A stretch of 64,000 bases of DNA from Alphaproteobacteria bacterium (GTDB lineage Bacteria > Pseudomonadota > Alphaproteobacteria > RF32 > CAG-239), in assembly GCA_015062285.1 (NCBI GenBank), contig SUUY01000006.1, forward strand, positions 1-64,000. The letters run 5' to 3'. Positions 19,016-28,693 of the stretch are shown here, one piece after another; within the stretch, counting starts at the first letter, position 1; the number at the start of each line of letters is the position of its first letter. The translations under genes and the position numbers were made by a program. The notes under the pieces are model-generated. The model had not been told where the DNA came from. It made no database searches and saw nothing but the letters and a program-made list of their open reading frames with translations.

Positions 19016-19359
19016 TGTCACTCTGAGCCTGTTGAGGGGCATCTGTCACTCTGAGCCTGTCGAAGAGTCTCAATATAGATGTTTCGACTACGCTACCGCT
19101 CCGCTCAACATGACAAAGTAGGAAATGTCATCCCGAGCCTGTCGAGGGATCTCTATATAGATGTTTCGACTTCGCTATCGCTACGCTCAACATGACAAAG
19201 TAGGAAATGTCATCCCGAACCTGTCAAAGAGTCTCAATAGATGTTTCGACTACGCTACCGCTCCGCTCAACATGACAAAGTAGGAAGTGTCATCCCGAGC
19301 CTGTCGAGGGATCTCAATATAAATGTTTCGATTACGCTACCGCTCCGCTCAACATGACA
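19016..19359 (+). repeat. tandem array of an 80-82-bp dispersed repeat
   Basis: Full units begin at 19044, 19126, 19208 and 19288 (periods 82, 82 and 80), preceded by a truncated unit at 19016-19043. Each unit runs from TGTCA(T/C)... through GAGCCTGTCGA and GCTACCGCTCCGCTCAACA to ATGACA. The ends TGTCAT/ATGACA make each unit an imperfect inverted repeat. This fills the gap between the autotransporter and the next gene; no ORF or terminator is evident. Single copies occur at 3660-3722 and, truncated, near 63868-63897. Confidence 0.85.
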
Positions 19360-19368
19360 GTAATGAAA

Positions 19369-20034
19369 TTATTTTGCTAAATTAATCTTAATACCGGCAT
19401 CTCTTAAAATATAAAGCATTTCGGAAAGCCACCTTTTTTCTTTATGGTGCATTCGACCGTCTGCCAAGCAAACTTTAAGAACCTCACGACAAAGATTTTC
19501 AATATAATGTGGGCGACTATAATCAAGTTGATCTAAAGCATGGTAAAAATCCGAACTTTTCGGAACAATTCGGCTCAAGTATGTATCCAAATAATTGTGG
19601 CTAAGGTTTTGGGCTTGCGGAGCACAGGATAGCATATAGTCTAAAATGATTTTTTCTTTCAGCATGGTATAGTTACCACAGCATGATGCCATAAAAGTAA
19701 GAATCACCAAATCAGATTCTATCGTTTCAAAAATTTTATTATCAACAATAGACTTCGAAACAGTGGCTTTGTTATCATCTGTTTTTGTATTTTCAAAATC
19801 TGATAAAAAATAAGACATATCACGATAAACTTTTTCTGTACTAAGATCTATGATATCATGGACAAAAACAGCATCAAATATATATGACTTTTTTTTGCGA
19901 TAAAAATACAGATCCAAAAATATATTATTATCTTTTTTCCATATGTTTTTAACCGCAACATTTTCTTCGTAGATGCGATTATTCTTAATCAGATGAACCT
20001 GCATATTATAAAATTTTAGTGACTGACTTTCCAT
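19369..20034 (-). CDS. hypothetical protein with TerB-like C-terminus
   Basis: A 221-aa cytosolic protein with no signal peptide. The C-terminal motif CLADGRMHHKEKRWLSEM (about residues 188-205) resembles the acidic/metal segment of TerB and DjlA-type domains. The N-terminal ~80 residues form a small beta-rich module (VKNIWKKDNNIFLDLYFY, FVHDIIDLSTEKVYRDM), reminiscent of WYL-like sensor domains that accompany TerB. AAGGTGA lies 9 nt before the start. Its stop lies 10 bp from the repeat array. The function is unknown; the TerB assignment is by pattern only. Confidence 0.6.
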   Translation of the reverse strand: MESQSLKFYNMQVHLIKNNRIYEENVAVKNIWKKDNNIFLDLYFYRKKKSYIFDAVFVHDIIDLSTEKVYRDMSYFLSDFENTKTDDNKATVSKSIVDNKIFETIESDLVILTFMASCCGNYTMLKEKIILDYMLSCAPQAQNLSHNYLDTYLSRIVPKSSDFYHALDQLDYSRPHYIENLCREVLKVCLADGRMHHKEKRWLSEMLYILRDAGIKINLAK

Positions 20035-20183
20035 TGTTATCTTTCACCTTTTTGTGAAGAAAAGTATAAATTAGTATAAATTAACGGTCAAGTCATTTGC
20101 GTTATAGTGGATAATGTTGTTTTGTCTATTGACAAAAAATATTTATATGCTAACATGCACATCGTTTTAAAAAGGACTATTTT

Positions 20184-20858
20184 ATGAGTAAACTGACAAT
20201 TAAGAATATATTTTGGGATGTGGATGGTGTTTTAGCAAATCTCAATTATGCTTATTTTAATTTTTTGACTAAACATCCTAAATATGCATCTTTATATCGC
20301 ACGATTAAATGGACGGATTTGCCAAATGTTTTGCCGATGGATGAAAAATATGGTGCACTAGACCTTAAAAATCATCCAACAATGGGTGACCAAATGGATA
20401 AAGATTTTTGCAATAATCCATCTTTTTTTAATAATCGTCCTTTATATGAAGGTGTTATTGAAACTATAAAAGAATTAAATAAGCTTGGTTATCGTCAGTT
20501 TACAATGTCTGCAACATACAATGTTGACGCAAAAAAACGACTTTTGAATTTTCTTTTAAGTGAGGTTGCAGATTGTATTACTATTGAGTGTGTACAACAT
20601 GGCGAATTTATGCATGATACAGCAAAAGAAGACGCTCTAAATAAATGCTTTAAAAAATATAATCTAAAAGCAGAAGAAACTGTTTTGGTTGATGATCGGG
20701 TATATAACCAATATGCTGCTATTAATGTTGGAGCCCACCCTGTACGTATGCGCTGTGAATTTACTACGGACCTTCCTGATAAACTAAAATGGATTCCTGA
20801 AGTTGAATCTGTTTATGATTTTAAGAAATGGTTGTTAATTAACACAAAAATCAAATAA
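20184..20858 (+). CDS. HAD-superfamily hydrolase
   Basis: A 224-aa HAD-fold phosphatase candidate. Motif I is WDVDGVLA (D12, D14). Motif II lies in FTMSATYN near residue 111, a candidate motif-III Lys is in TAKEDALNKCF near 150, and motif IV is VLVDDRV near 172. The cap after motif I is large and contains several conserved-looking aromatic residues. AAGGA lies 7 nt before the ATG. It is the third HAD gene in 11 kb; the three are not close copies of each other. The substrate is unknown. Confidence 0.82.
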   Translation: MSKLTIKNIFWDVDGVLANLNYAYFNFLTKHPKYASLYRTIKWTDLPNVLPMDEKYGALDLKNHPTMGDQMDKDFCNNPSFFNNRPLYEGVIETIKELNKLGYRQFTMSATYNVDAKKRLLNFLLSEVADCITIECVQHGEFMHDTAKEDALNKCFKKYNLKAEETVLVDDRVYNQYAAINVGAHPVRMRCEFTTDLPDKLKWIPEVESVYDFKKWLLINTKIK

Positions 20859-21154
20859 ATATTTTATAATTTATCTAATTTTACAACTGTCAATAGGTAT
20901 ACATTAACAATCTCTCTTTATTTAAAATAAAAATGGTGCCGGTTAAGGGATTTTCTCTTGCTTATAAGCTCATTACATTCGCTAACTCGCTTCGGTCACC
21001 GCCTTTATAACACTTGTCTCGCTTCGTTGTCACTTGCTCACAAGTTAACAAAAGCGTAACCTGCGTTGAAAAAAGCCAATTACTTTTGGCTTTTTTCTGC
21101 CTCGCCGACCAAAGGTCGGGGATTCAAATCCCCCCCCTTTATTTAAAATAAAAA
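20859..21154. repeat. tRNA-Thr downstream spacer with duplicated tRNA 3' end
   Basis: A 38-nt segment at 20916-20953 duplicates 21137-21174, which covers the last 20 nt of tRNA-Thr and its 3' flank. Between the copies lie a terminator hairpin, an inverted T-arm fragment (GGTCGGGGATTCAAATCCC at about 21113-21131) and a GC-richer stretch containing CGAAGCGAGTT and GCGAATGTAATGAGC on the minus strand. No ORF is evident. Confidence 0.7.
21069..21096. terminator. terminator downstream of tRNA-Thr
   Basis: A perfect 11-bp stem AAAAAAGCCAA/TTGGCTTTTTT with a 6-nt loop. On the minus strand it lies about 60 nt after the tRNA and ends in T6. Confidence 0.7.
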
Positions 21155-21230
<76 letters not shown>

Positions 21231-21260
21231 ACACTAGACTGTGTTCTACAATACTAATTT

Positions 21261-22577
21261 CTATTTTTCAAGACTTTTTACAATTTTTATAAAATGTTCG
21301 CCTCGTTCCATAAAGTTTTTATAATATCCAAAACTTGGTGCTGTTGGCGAAAACAAAACCAATCCACCGCCCATGCTTTTTAATTTTTTGTACGCAAACT
21401 CAACACCTTCTTCTAATGTTTGAGCTTCGAGCAAATCAAACCCCGGGCGCTTTACATATTGCCTTATATCATTGGCAATTTGCGGACCGCATTGAAATAA
21501 TGTTACAGCCACCCTCACCTTATGATTATGTTCAATAAACTTGGCATACTGCTGATAATCCTGATGATTTTCTATACCTCCCGAAATTATAGCAATATTA
21601 CAATCAAAGCTCTGCATAGCTCCTATGGCGGCTTCCGGTGCAGTAGAGATACTATCGTTTATAAACTCAACATTGTTAATTATTGCGACTTTTTGCAAGC
21701 GATGCGGCAGAGGTTCAAAATCTTTTAAGGTTTTTATTGATGATTTTATATCTAAACCCAAATAATTAATAATACTCATAACACCGGCCAAATTATCCAT
21801 GTTATGATTGCCGCTTATTTTCAAATCATCTATACTGGCTAATACATCTTTACCATAATACAAAAATTTGCCTTCGGCGTGAAATGTATCCGGTTTGCCA
21901 TAATATATTATGTTTTTGAGACCAACGGAATATTCGCGAAGTTGAGGATTGTTATAATTTATAATACATATATCATCTGCTGTTTGATTAGCTGCCAAAT
22001 GAAGTTTATCTAGACAATATTTATCGTGTCCTCCATGCCAATCAGTGTGCACTGAAAATAAGTTGGTAAACATTGATATATGTGGTGATACACTTAAATC
22101 ACTAGCCTGATAGCTTGAAAACTCACAAACAACATAGTCGCTTTCATCATCAATAATTTCTATAAGCGGTTTTCCAATATTACCACCAAGCGAAACTTTT
22201 TTGCCCATTTTTTTCAACATATGATAAAGCATGCTGGAGCTTGTGCTCTTGCCTTTTGAACCACTAATGCCAATGACTTTTGTCTTTTTGTGATTTGTTC
22301 TCATTTCCGACAAAAATAAATCAGAACAGGAGGTGATTCTTATGCCCTTGGCCAATGCTTGTTGTAATTCTTTTTTATATATACTCACCCCCGGAGAACG
22401 AATAATAACATCGGTATGCGACAATATACTTTCTAACGTAACAGTGCCATCATCGTCATTGTAAACATCTATGTTTTTGCCAATTTTGTGCTTTTGTAAA
22501 TAAGAAAGTGCAGCAGATCCCTCTGCTCCCTTTCCCCAAATCATGATGCTTTTTTGTTGCAAATCTTTAATCAGCAT
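21261..22577 (-). CDS. murD: UDP-N-acetylmuramoyl-L-alanine:D-glutamate ligase
   Basis: A cytosolic Mur ligase that adds D-Glu to UDP-MurNAc-L-Ala in peptidoglycan precursor synthesis. The ATP-binding loop GISGSKGKSTSSS lies near residues 98-110, SLGGNIGKPL follows, and LPHRLQ occurs in the C-terminal half. The end FSPTAPSFGYYKNFMERG corresponds to the MurD pattern SPxxxSxDxFxxFxxRG. The start was set at 22577 (MLIKDLQQ, 438 aa), which overlaps the stop of the upstream mscS-like gene by 11 bp; an upstream extension would run into that gene. The sequence is somewhat divergent, so a MurD2-like specificity is not excluded. Confidence 0.9.
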   Translation of the reverse strand: MLIKDLQQKSIMIWGKGAEGSAALSYLQKHKIGKNIDVYNDDDGTVTLESILSHTDVIIRSPGVSIYKKELQQALAKGIRITSCSDLFLSEMRTNHKKTKVIGISGSKGKSTSSSMLYHMLKKMGKKVSLGGNIGKPLIEIIDDESDYVVCEFSSYQASDLSVSPHISMFTNLFSVHTDWHGGHDKYCLDKLHLAANQTADDICIINYNNPQLREYSVGLKNIIYYGKPDTFHAEGKFLYYGKDVLASIDDLKISGNHNMDNLAGVMSIINYLGLDIKSSIKTLKDFEPLPHRLQKVAIINNVEFINDSISTAPEAAIGAMQSFDCNIAIISGGIENHQDYQQYAKFIEHNHKVRVAVTLFQCGPQIANDIRQYVKRPGFDLLEAQTLEEGVEFAYKKLKSMGGGLVLFSPTAPSFGYYKNFMERGEHFIKIVKSLEK

Positions 22578-24996
22578 TTTTCTTGCCCTTTTTTTTGTTT
22601 GATGCGTAGAACATGTTTTGTGTTTCTTTAGAAACTTCACTTCCTGTGTGAACTACTATCTGTGCAAATGGTATTTCTATTCCCTCTTCTGCAAAACGCT
22701 TATTTATTTCAAAACGGAGATCACTCGGAACTGTCCACCCATTCCATATATCTCCAGTATAACAACGGAGTTCAAAATCCAAACTGCTAGAACCAAAATC
22801 TTGAAACAAAACGTATGGTTCAGGCTTACGTAATACTTTTTTGTGACTGTTTGCACATTCTAACAAAATCTCTTTAACTTTTAGAATATCGCTTCCATAT
22901 GCCACACCAACCTTAATGGTATGTCTTGCCCAGTTATTTCCATGTGTCAGATTTGTAACCGTGGTAGAAAGCAAATCTGCATTAGGAATAATCAAACTAG
23001 AACGCCTGAAAGTTTCTATCTCGGTAGAACGAATGTTTATTTGCTTAACCTTACCTTCTTCGCCATTGATGACAACCCAATCACCAACTTTCACCGGACG
23101 TTCAAACAGCAAGATGATGCCAGACACGAAGTTGTTTACCACATTTTGTAAGCCTAAACCAACACCAACCGATAAAGCACCGGCAACTAATGCTATATTA
23201 GTCAGGTTTCCTCCCATTATTACAATAGCTAATATTCCGGAAGCAACATAACCGATAGAAGCGAATCCGGCGGATAATGAGTGTTTTGTCCCTTCTTCTA
23301 TTTCTGTTCTTGCTAACAAACCGTTTTCTAACTTTTGGCGCAGATATTTCACAACTGCAATAGAAATGAAAAATGTAACTATGCCTAAGATGATTGACAA
23401 CAATGAAATCTTGATGCCACCAATGGTAAATCCGCTAAAAATTTTATATACAACGTTGTATAATGTATCTGTTGGAACACCCCAAATAGCAAACAGAACA
23501 AAAATCCCCGATAAAACAAGCAATGGGTCAATCAAAAAGCTAAACCAAAAATCTATACGGCGTAAAAAGCCTCGTTTCATTCTAAATGTTTTGAACCAAA
23601 ACTTTAGAAACAAAACTCGATGCATTACTTCGTGGATTATTTTTCTGAAGCCGCCAATAACCATAATCAGAATGATGGAATATATTATACGGTCGGTAAT
23701 AAATGCACCTAAATACGGATATCCGAAAACAGACATGCCTAAAATAGCTAAAGCTACTATGGTTGATAAAAGAGTTAAGCTTACCTCTTTGTTTGCGGAA
23801 TTATCCGTTTCTTCAGATTCTTCAGTATCAAATATTTCTTCATCACTATTTTCCCACATCAAACTGTGCAACACCCAGGCAATACAAAATGCCTTTATGA
23901 CTGCAGAAATACCAACTAAAAATGTCATCAGCTCAATAGGGTAGTTTTGAACAGTTACAATATGTTGTAAAAACGATATTACTCCAACCAAAAAGATAGA
24001 TGCATACAATGCTCCGGTTACTCTTTTGGCCTGATTGGTAGAAATATTAATCAGACGCCATTTCTCATTATATGGAGTAAATATTACTCTGCTTGTTGCT
24101 CTTCCGACAATAACACATAATGAGTAATATAATACCCCTTGCATTACCGTTTCATATAATCCACCACTCCAAAATTTGCTTTTAAACATCCAAAACAGCA
24201 GTGCCCCGATGATTGAAGCCGGAATTATGCCATAAGCAAACCATACCGCAACTGATGCCAATATTTTGCGACCAAAACGAGGATGTTCTATAGAAGGCAA
24301 ATAACCGAAATTCCGAAGAATAAACCGTCGGACAATAAATCCGAAAAAACCAACAAAGATGATAACTAACAAAACCGGAAATAAATTTAAGCGAACATTA
24401 TCTTTTGATGTTTGAGAAAGTTTTTCATACCATGGATACGGAGATTTTATAATATCAATAACCAGTTCAAACAACATTTTTGATGAAGCGAAAAACACAC
24501 TGGGATAAATTATCGGATCACTGCTTTGTAAAAGATTACCCCACAATTCTTTGTTTCTTAAATCAAATACGGCCATATCGATTTCTTCGATACGAGCCAA
24601 CAACAAATCGGCCTCGGATAAACGAGCTCTCTCTTTGGCAAGTTCGTCCTTGAACTCCTTACGCTTGTCTGCAATGATTTTTACCTCATTACCATCTTCA
24701 GGAGCTTGTCCTAATGCCTCAACACGCCTTTCAATAATACGAATATTACTTTCTAAATCTTGTTTACTGCTTTCAAGTTGAGCTCTTTTTTCTCGTAAAT
24801 AAGCAATATCGTTAACAAGAGTTTGTGAATTTACATTTTCTTTTTTTATATCGGTCGCAATACGAGTAAGCTTTGCACTTATCTCGCTGAATTTTAGAGA
24901 CTCTCCGATGATGTTCACAGAGGCGTATGTATTGGCACACACAACAACACTTAACAAAACGGATATTACAATGCCCCAAAGATGAAGTTTCTTCAT
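22567..24996 (-). CDS. large MscS-family mechanosensitive channel
   Basis: An inner-membrane channel of the long MscS/MscK class (809 aa) that releases solutes on hypo-osmotic shock. A signal peptide (MKKLHLWGIVISVLLSVVVC) is followed by a periplasmic coiled coil at about residues 30-125. About ten membrane segments lie between 180 and 600. The pore helix and MscS beta domain are at about 605-720, with GVGLGLQNVVNNFVSG and FERPVKVGDWV. AAGGGGG precedes the ATG by 6 nt. It overlaps murD by 11 bp, so the two are probably one transcript. No ligand domain is seen. Confidence 0.92.
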   Translation of the reverse strand: MKKLHLWGIVISVLLSVVVCANTYASVNIIGESLKFSEISAKLTRIATDIKKENVNSQTLVNDIAYLREKRAQLESSKQDLESNIRIIERRVEALGQAPEDGNEVKIIADKRKEFKDELAKERARLSEADLLLARIEEIDMAVFDLRNKELWGNLLQSSDPIIYPSVFFASSKMLFELVIDIIKSPYPWYEKLSQTSKDNVRLNLFPVLLVIIFVGFFGFIVRRFILRNFGYLPSIEHPRFGRKILASVAVWFAYGIIPASIIGALLFWMFKSKFWSGGLYETVMQGVLYYSLCVIVGRATSRVIFTPYNEKWRLINISTNQAKRVTGALYASIFLVGVISFLQHIVTVQNYPIELMTFLVGISAVIKAFCIAWVLHSLMWENSDEEIFDTEESEETDNSANKEVSLTLLSTIVALAILGMSVFGYPYLGAFITDRIIYSIILIMVIGGFRKIIHEVMHRVLFLKFWFKTFRMKRGFLRRIDFWFSFLIDPLLVLSGIFVLFAIWGVPTDTLYNVVYKIFSGFTIGGIKISLLSIILGIVTFFISIAVVKYLRQKLENGLLARTEIEEGTKHSLSAGFASIGYVASGILAIVIMGGNLTNIALVAGALSVGVGLGLQNVVNNFVSGIILLFERPVKVGDWVVINGEEGKVKQINIRSTEIETFRRSSLIIPNADLLSTTVTNLTHGNNWARHTIKVGVAYGSDILKVKEILLECANSHKKVLRKPEPYVLFQDFGSSSLDFELRCYTGDIWNGWTVPSDLRFEINKRFAEEGIEIPFAQIVVHTGSEVSKETQNMFYASNKKKGKKNAD

Positions 24997-25014
24997 CGGA
25001 TTCCCCCTTAAATT

Positions 25015-26016
25015 TTATTTTTTTAACAAATTCAATATAGATAATATGTTATGCGCAGAAGCAGAACGTAAATTATCGGCAACACACCAAAAACTAATAC
25101 CATTTTCAATGCTCATATCTTGGCGCAAACGACTGATGTAAATACTGTCTTCACCTTGAACATCGTTTAATGTTACATAACCACCATCAACTTGCTTATC
25201 AAAAACAATTATGCCTTTTGTTTTTTTCATGCAATCTTTGGCCTGATCAACATCAACTTCTTTAGCAAATTCAACATTTATATATTGAGCAGAACCGATA
25301 AATGCCGGAACAACTGCACAATTTGCATGCACCTTGGCATCACCGCCTAATATTTGTTTGGTTTCGGCATTAAAAGCCCACTCACAAATTGTTTCCTCTC
25401 CTATAAATTCTCCCAAGTGAGGAATAACGTTAAAAGCTATTTGTTTATGAAAAACATTTTGATCATCTGCCAAAGTATCATTCATAAATATCTTTCTGGT
25501 TTGGTTAAATAATTCGTCCATACCGGCTCTGCCGTAAGCTGATGTTGAACTATATGTAGACACGACAATGCGTTTGACGACAAATTGCTGGTGTAGGCTT
25601 TGCAAAGGTCGAAGCATTTGAGTTACTTCCGGAGACGGAACAGAGACAACAGATATGTTATCGGGGTTGATTTTATCGTCGTTAAAACCGCTTAAAACCA
25701 TAGCAACATCAGGATTTCCGGCTGATGATCCGGAAGCATCAATAACTTTAGCTCCTTGCTTGATTGCGGCCGGAATATATTTTTTGGCGATTTCTGCGGT
25801 AGTGGTAAAAATAGCAACTTCAACAGATTTAAAATCAAATTGTTCAAGATTTAAAATATCAAGTTCATCATCTTCACCGTAAGAAATCATGTTTCCCATA
25901 ACCGAACGTGGAGAAACTGCTTGCACATCTTTAACTTTTATACCTTTTTCGGCAAGTAAGGTTAATACTTCTCTTCCTAAATTCTCTTCAACACCAACAA
26001 CAGCTATTTTTGACAT
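25015..26016 (-). CDS. Asd/USG-1-family protein lacking catalytic residues
   Basis: The 333-aa sequence aligns with aspartate-semialdehyde dehydrogenase throughout: an N-terminal NAD(P)-binding start (MSKIAVVGVEENLGRE) and a C-terminal FWCVADNLR. The active-site Cys segment (normally PNCTT) reads VPSPEVTQML near residues 121-131, without Cys. The Gln of STYQ is replaced (STYSS near 151), and the later RVPV...GH segment reads VVPAFIGSA near 233-241, losing the Arg and His. E. coli USG-1 (Usg) is a known Asd homologue without the Cys. The protein is therefore probably not a functional dehydrogenase. AAGGAT precedes the start at 26016; a longer frame to 26097 has no ribosome-binding site. Confidence 0.85.
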   Translation of the reverse strand: MSKIAVVGVEENLGREVLTLLAEKGIKVKDVQAVSPRSVMGNMISYGEDDELDILNLEQFDFKSVEVAIFTTTAEIAKKYIPAAIKQGAKVIDASGSSAGNPDVAMVLSGFNDDKINPDNISVVSVPSPEVTQMLRPLQSLHQQFVVKRIVVSTYSSTSAYGRAGMDELFNQTRKIFMNDTLADDQNVFHKQIAFNVIPHLGEFIGEETICEWAFNAETKQILGGDAKVHANCAVVPAFIGSAQYINVEFAKEVDVDQAKDCMKKTKGIIVFDKQVDGGYVTLNDVQGEDSIYISRLRQDMSIENGISFWCVADNLRSASAHNILSILNLLKK

Positions 26017-26142
26017 TTTTAAATCCTTTTGCACTTTATGTATTATCATTATTGCTGATACTAGCATTTTTCCATGCAAAAATACAATACCGTTCATACA
26101 TCAGGGGATAATTTTTTGCATTATCTGTCATCTATTTAGACC

Positions 26143-26170
26143 TTGACAATCTTGGCTTTTGGCTTATTAA
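26143..26170 (+). promoter_or_regulatory. putative hisS promoter
   Basis: A consensus -35 TTGACA, a 16-bp spacer and TATTAA lie 38 bp before the hisS start, in the divergent gap between the Asd-like gene and hisS. Confidence 0.5.
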
Positions 26171-26208
26171 TTATATGCAGTTCAAATTTTATAAAAGGAT
26201 AGAAAAAA

Positions 26209-27510
26209 ATGACAGCGAGAACATTGCAAGGTTTTATGGAGCTCTTACCTGAAGAGCAAATAGTAATGGAAAGAATGAAGTCTGTCATTGCTCATACATA
26301 CGAATTATTCGGTTTTGCACCTCTTGATACTCCGGTGTTGGAGTTGGCTGACGTTTTGCTCTCTAAATCCGGTGGAGATACCGAAAAACAAATTTATGAG
26401 TTTAAAAAAGGTGATACAAACCTCGCCATGCGTTTTGATCTCACTGTTCCTTTGGCAAAATATGTAGCATTGTATCACAATAACCTCACCTTCCCGTTTA
26501 AACGCTACCAAATCGGAAAAGTTTATCGCGGAGAACGTCCGCAAAAAGGAAGATTTAGAGAATTTTATCAATGCGATATTGATATAATTGACCGCGATGA
26601 ACTTAATATTGTGTATGATGCCGAGGTTTTGGCTGTGATTTACACCATATTTAATAAGCTTAATTTACCGGCATTCAAAATATATATAAACAACCGAAAA
26701 CTCTTATCCGGCTTCTTAGAAGGACTTAATATTGCTGATAAAACTGTTGATGTATTACGCTTGGTAGACAAGATTAAAAAGATTCCTGAGGAAGCTTTTT
26801 TGGCAGAACTGAATGATATGGGTTTGCCGGAAGAAAAAAACAAAAAGCTTTTAGATTTTATCAAAATCAAAGGGATAAACAACGAAATTATTGCAAAACT
26901 TGAAAATTTTGAAGTTGAAAATGATAATTATAAAACCGGACTTGATGAACTCAAAGTTGTGATAAATCAGGCAACAAACCTAGGTATTAACCCAACAAAC
27001 ATTCAAATTGATTTGAGCATTACCAGAGGGTTGGATTATTATACCGGTACGGTTTATGAAACGTTTTTTGATGAATATCCGCAATTTGGTTCTGTATGCT
27101 CCGGCGGAAGATATGATAATCTGTCCAGTGTGTTTATGGATAAGAAATTCCCCGGTGTTGGTATTTCAATCGGTTTGACTCGTTTGTTTGACCAACTTCG
27201 CGATAATGGATTGCTTAATATATCAGGACCGACACCAAACAAAGTTTTAGTTATTACCCAAAGCCCTGATTTTGCCGATAAGGCCATTCAGCTGGCTGGA
27301 GAACTACGTCGCAAAGATGTTTGTGCCGATGTAATGTTGCGCCAGTGCAAATTTAAGAAAAAAATGGAATATGCTAACAAAATTAAAATTCCATATTTGG
27401 TGATTATTGGTGAAGAAGAAGCTAATAATAATACCTTTACACTAAAGAATATGCAAACGGGAGAGCAACAAACTCTTGCTCTTGCAGAATTGATTAATGT
27501 TGTGAAATAA
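26209..27510 (+). CDS. hisS: histidyl-tRNA synthetase
   Basis: A class II aminoacyl-tRNA synthetase (433 aa) that charges tRNA-His. Motif 2 lies in YRGERPQKGRFREFYQCD near residues 105-122. The histidine-A peptide is LDYYTGTVYE near 274-283, and motif 3 is GVGISIGLTRL near 315-325. A C-terminal anticodon-binding domain follows. AAAGG precedes the ATG by about 9 nt. The gene is monocistronic and ends only 17 bp from the convergent Cys-rich protein gene, with no clear terminator between them. Confidence 0.97.
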   Translation: MTARTLQGFMELLPEEQIVMERMKSVIAHTYELFGFAPLDTPVLELADVLLSKSGGDTEKQIYEFKKGDTNLAMRFDLTVPLAKYVALYHNNLTFPFKRYQIGKVYRGERPQKGRFREFYQCDIDIIDRDELNIVYDAEVLAVIYTIFNKLNLPAFKIYINNRKLLSGFLEGLNIADKTVDVLRLVDKIKKIPEEAFLAELNDMGLPEEKNKKLLDFIKIKGINNEIIAKLENFEVENDNYKTGLDELKVVINQATNLGINPTNIQIDLSITRGLDYYTGTVYETFFDEYPQFGSVCSGGRYDNLSSVFMDKKFPGVGISIGLTRLFDQLRDNGLLNISGPTPNKVLVITQSPDFADKAIQLAGELRRKDVCADVMLRQCKFKKKMEYANKIKIPYLVIIGEEEANNNTFTLKNMQTGEQQTLALAELINVVK

Positions 27511-27527
27511 AATTTATGATATAATAA

Positions 27528-28514
27528 TTAATATATCGCGAAGTACTCTCTTTCTCCACAAAAGGCTTTGTACATTCCACTGCATGAAGAAACTACTGAA
27601 CAATCCGTTGTAGATGTACATTTATAAATTGCACTTCCATAAACATAACAATTACCTGCAGTTACAGGCTCATAAGTTCCTTTCGCGGTCATGCTTTTTT
27701 TGTGAGTATAATTTGGTGCAGGATCAAGGCCTTCATTGTACTTTCCATAGTTTGTACACATTTCTACAGTATATTGCGCCCCACTTTGATAACCTGTTGT
27801 AACTGATATGGATACATCTTTTTTTCCATTGCTATCATAAAACGCAGCTAAACGACCGATAAATTTACCCGATGTACCTCCTGACCAATAGATACATTTA
27901 TATATGCCATTTTCTAATGCTAAGAAACCGGGAGCATTCACTAAACCAGAAGAACAACCAGACAAATGTTGACTTTTGCATTCTTCGCAAACTCTACCCG
28001 CATAAATATATGCATTTAAAGAACTATCTGAAGATACCACAGAAGGTATCTTAAACCATTCTGTTGCAAGAGTAGAATTGGTATAACCATCCAGAGCCTC
28101 AGTTGTCATTCCAATCTTTGCAAATAAATCAGGATAAACAGCGGGAGAATGTACCAAACCATCAGCCTTAATCCAACCTTTGGGCGGCTCTATATTTGTA
28201 GGAAAATATGCTATTCTGCCGACATCATTCATGCCAAGACATTTACCTTTAGTTGTATCATATTGACACACATTATATTCTCCGGGGCATTCAGCAATAG
28301 TATCTGTAAAACCGAGATCTTCACAAGAAGTAGTATCACATGAATATTTTGTCATGTCAAAAGGACAAACTGTATATGCTCTGCCACTACATTCACTTTC
28401 CGTTTTGCTGTACCCCAATGCTGCACAATCCGGTGCAGGTCGACACGTTTGGGCATATGCTTCTAACGTTATCAAGACAGAAGACGTAATTGCAACCGGT
28501 AATACAAATTTCAT
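27528..28514 (-). CDS. secreted Cys-rich protein with tail-collar-like domain
   Basis: A 328-aa exported protein. The signal peptide ends near EAYAQ. Two tandem ~33-residue Cys repeats follow at about residues 24-95, with pattern C-x2-LG(Y/F)-x-x-T-x3-C-x-G...C-x2-D-x-TK-x2-C. Next comes a segment from about 102 (GRIAYFPTNIEPPKGWIKADG ... YPDLFAKIG ... FKIP) that matches the phage tail-collar pattern. The C-terminal part has scattered Cys pairs. AAGGAGGG sets the start at 28514. A second protein (62731-63615) shares the Cys module but has a different C-terminal domain. Surface or periplasmic location is likely; the function is unknown. Confidence 0.75.
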   Translation of the reverse strand: MKFVLPVAITSSVLITLEAYAQTCRPAPDCAALGYSKTESECSGRAYTVCPFDMTKYSCDTTSCEDLGFTDTIAECPGEYNVCQYDTTKGKCLGMNDVGRIAYFPTNIEPPKGWIKADGLVHSPAVYPDLFAKIGMTTEALDGYTNSTLATEWFKIPSVVSSDSSLNAYIYAGRVCEECKSQHLSGCSSGLVNAPGFLALENGIYKCIYWSGGTSGKFIGRLAAFYDSNGKKDVSISVTTGYQSGAQYTVEMCTNYGKYNEGLDPAPNYTHKKSMTAKGTYEPVTAGNCYVYGSAIYKCTSTTDCSVVSSCSGMYKAFCGEREYFAIY

Positions 28515-28693
28515 AAAACCCTCCTTCATTATCTATCTAGTTCCAGTATAACAAAGGATTTTTTTCTTGTAAACAAATAATCACATCGGATTGACAAAAT
28601 ATCACAGATACCACATATCAAATAGCGCAATTACGCAAAAGTCATGGCTTATTTGTGACTACCTTGAAAGTGATGACAGCTTCATATATGGTT

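Noticed and set aside
19016..19359. Array resembling a CRISPR
   Set aside because: The units are contiguous near-identical 80-82-bp repeats. There are no unique spacers of regular size between short repeats, and no cas genes are nearby.
21100..21136. A second tRNA on the plus strand next to tRNA-Thr
   Set aside because: Only a T-arm-like segment is present. No matching acceptor, D or anticodon arms can be drawn, so it is a fragment.
22578..22640. Longer N-terminus of MurD
   Set aside because: The extension lies entirely inside the mscS-like gene and encodes a Lys-rich stretch unlike MurD. The ATG at 22577 gives the usual start.
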